Shown here: positions 5,333-5,961 of the stretch, in pieces
Numbering within the stretch: position 1 is the stretch's first letter
Layout: every line of letters starts with the position of its first letter
NCBI GenBank assembly: GCA_903832075.1
Contig: CAILAF010000648.1
Coordinates: 1-5,961, forward strand
DNA from: an uncultured Chitinophagaceae bacterium
Lineage (GTDB): Bacteria > Bacteroidota > Bacteroidia > Chitinophagales > Chitinophagaceae
Direction: 5' to 3'
Length of the DNA stretch: 5,961 nucleotides
The notes under the pieces: generated by a model
Told to the model about the DNA's origin: nothing
The model's input: only the letters and a program-made list of their open reading frames with translations
Database searches by the model: none
Position numbers and translations under genes: made by a program

Positions 5333-5961
5333 ATGAAAACAATCATAGAACCATTCCGTATTAAATCGGTTGAACCAATTTATTTCAACACAAAAGAAGA
5401 ACGAATACAAATTTTAGATAAAGCTTTTTATAATCCATTTTTGATACATTCAAACGATGTATTAATTGATTTGCTTACAGACAGCGGCACCAGTGCAATG
5501 AGTAGTAATCAATGGGCAGGCATTATGCAGGGCGATGAATCGTATGCAGGCAGTCCAAGTTTTTTTCGTTTCGAAAAAGTGGTGCAAACAATAACAGGGA
5601 TGCCATTAGTTATTCCAACACATCAAGGAAGAGCAGCAGAAAAAATTTTATTTAGTATTCTTGGTGGCAAAGGAAAATATTTTGTCAGCAATACTTTATT
5701 TGATACAACACGTGCCAATATTGAATTCTCAGGTGCAGAAGGAATTGATTTGATTTGTGAAGAAGGAAAACATCCATCTATTCCGGCACCATTTAAAGGA
5801 AACATGGATATTGATGCATTAAAAAAAACAATTAAAGAAATTGGTGCAACAAATATTCCACTTTGTATTATTACCATCACAAATAATTCAGGCGGCGGCC
5901 AACCGGTTAGTATGCAAAATATAAAAGAGGCAAAAAATATTTGCGCCGAAAATAATATTCC
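5333..5961 (+). CDS. tnaA: Tryptophanase / tyrosine phenol-lyase family PLP enzyme, 3' end cut by the window
   Basis: The ATG at 5333 opens 209 codons with no stop before the right edge, a little under half of the usual 455-475 residues. The N-terminus EPFRIKSVEP, DLLTDSGTSAMSSNQWAG (47-63), GDESYAGS (67-74), PTHQGR (95-100) and ITNNSGGGQPVSM (182-194) are diagnostic of the beta-eliminating lyase family. By family analogy T49, Q98-G99-R100 and N185 contact PLP, and Y71 is a proton donor. The PLP lysine and C-terminal substrate residues lie outside the window. The family splits L-tryptophan into indole, or L-tyrosine into phenol, plus pyruvate and ammonia, in the cytoplasm as a tetramer. The first 120 residues resemble tyrosine phenol-lyase more and keep its numbering. 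Residue 124, however, is Asp (LFDTT) as in tryptophanase (Asp133), where TPL has Thr124. I therefore favour tryptophanase; the family is certain, the substrate is not. There is no Shine-Dalgarno sequence. Confidence 0.85.
   Translation, partial: MKTIIEPFRIKSVEPIYFNTKEERIQILDKAFYNPFLIHSNDVLIDLLTDSGTSAMSSNQWAGIMQGDESYAGSPSFFRFEKVVQTITGMPLVIPTHQGRAAEKILFSILGGKGKYFVSNTLFDTTRANIEFSGAEGIDLICEEGKHPSIPAPFKGNMDIDALKKTIKEIGATNIPLCIITITNNSGGGQPVSMQNIKEAKNICAENNI

Noticed and set aside
5623..5880. Minus-strand open frame of 85 codons
   Set aside because: It is antisense to highly conserved lyase sequence and has no family resemblance.

Overview
The window is AT-rich (about two-thirds A+T by eye). It carries six protein-coding genes, two of them cut by the window edges. 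The absence of Shine-Dalgarno sequences before every start, TAnnTTTG-type -7 boxes, 'AQSK' signal-peptide cleavage contexts and the protein families together point to the phylum Bacteroidota. A Chitinophagaceae-like relative is a guess. No rRNA, tRNA, CRISPR array, insertion sequence or phage gene was seen.

Layout: (1) Positions 1-1628, minus strand: a two-gene operon of a hotdog-fold acyl-CoA thioesterase followed by a U32 'peptidase' family protein. The U32 start codon directly abuts the thioesterase stop codon, and the U32 gene runs off the left edge. (2) Positions 1629-1817: a divergent promoter region with two closely spaced TAnnTTTG boxes on opposite strands and two perfect palindromes. 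(3) Positions 1818-2240, plus strand: a 6-carboxytetrahydropterin synthase (queD) of queuosine and 7-deazaguanine synthesis. (4) Positions 2258-5063, minus strand: a tandem pair of Sec-exported family GH29 alpha-L-fucosidases, 19 bases apart and therefore probably one operon, converging on queD. (5) Positions 5064-5332: an intergenic region rich in small repeats. (6) Positions 5333 to the right edge, plus strand: the N-terminal part of a PLP-dependent beta-eliminating lyase of the tryptophanase / tyrosine phenol-lyase family.

How the genes may work together: the two fucosidases probably release L-fucose from glycans in the periplasm. They differ by about 26 residues between the nucleophile and the putative acid/base, so they may act on different linkages. 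No transporter, SusCD pair, sulfatase or fucose-catabolic gene is visible here. QueD and the U32 protein both belong to families that modify the tRNA wobble position or other RNA, and they are divergently transcribed; a functional link is inference only. The lyase would make indole (or phenol) plus pyruvate and ammonia from an aromatic amino acid.

Nothing here is clearly a new system. The best leads are the mixed TPL/tryptophanase signature of the right-edge lyase, the leader in front of it (repeat motif at 40-base spacing, a 12-codon micro-ORF, a 7-base-period tract), and the loop and binding-site differences between the two fucosidases.
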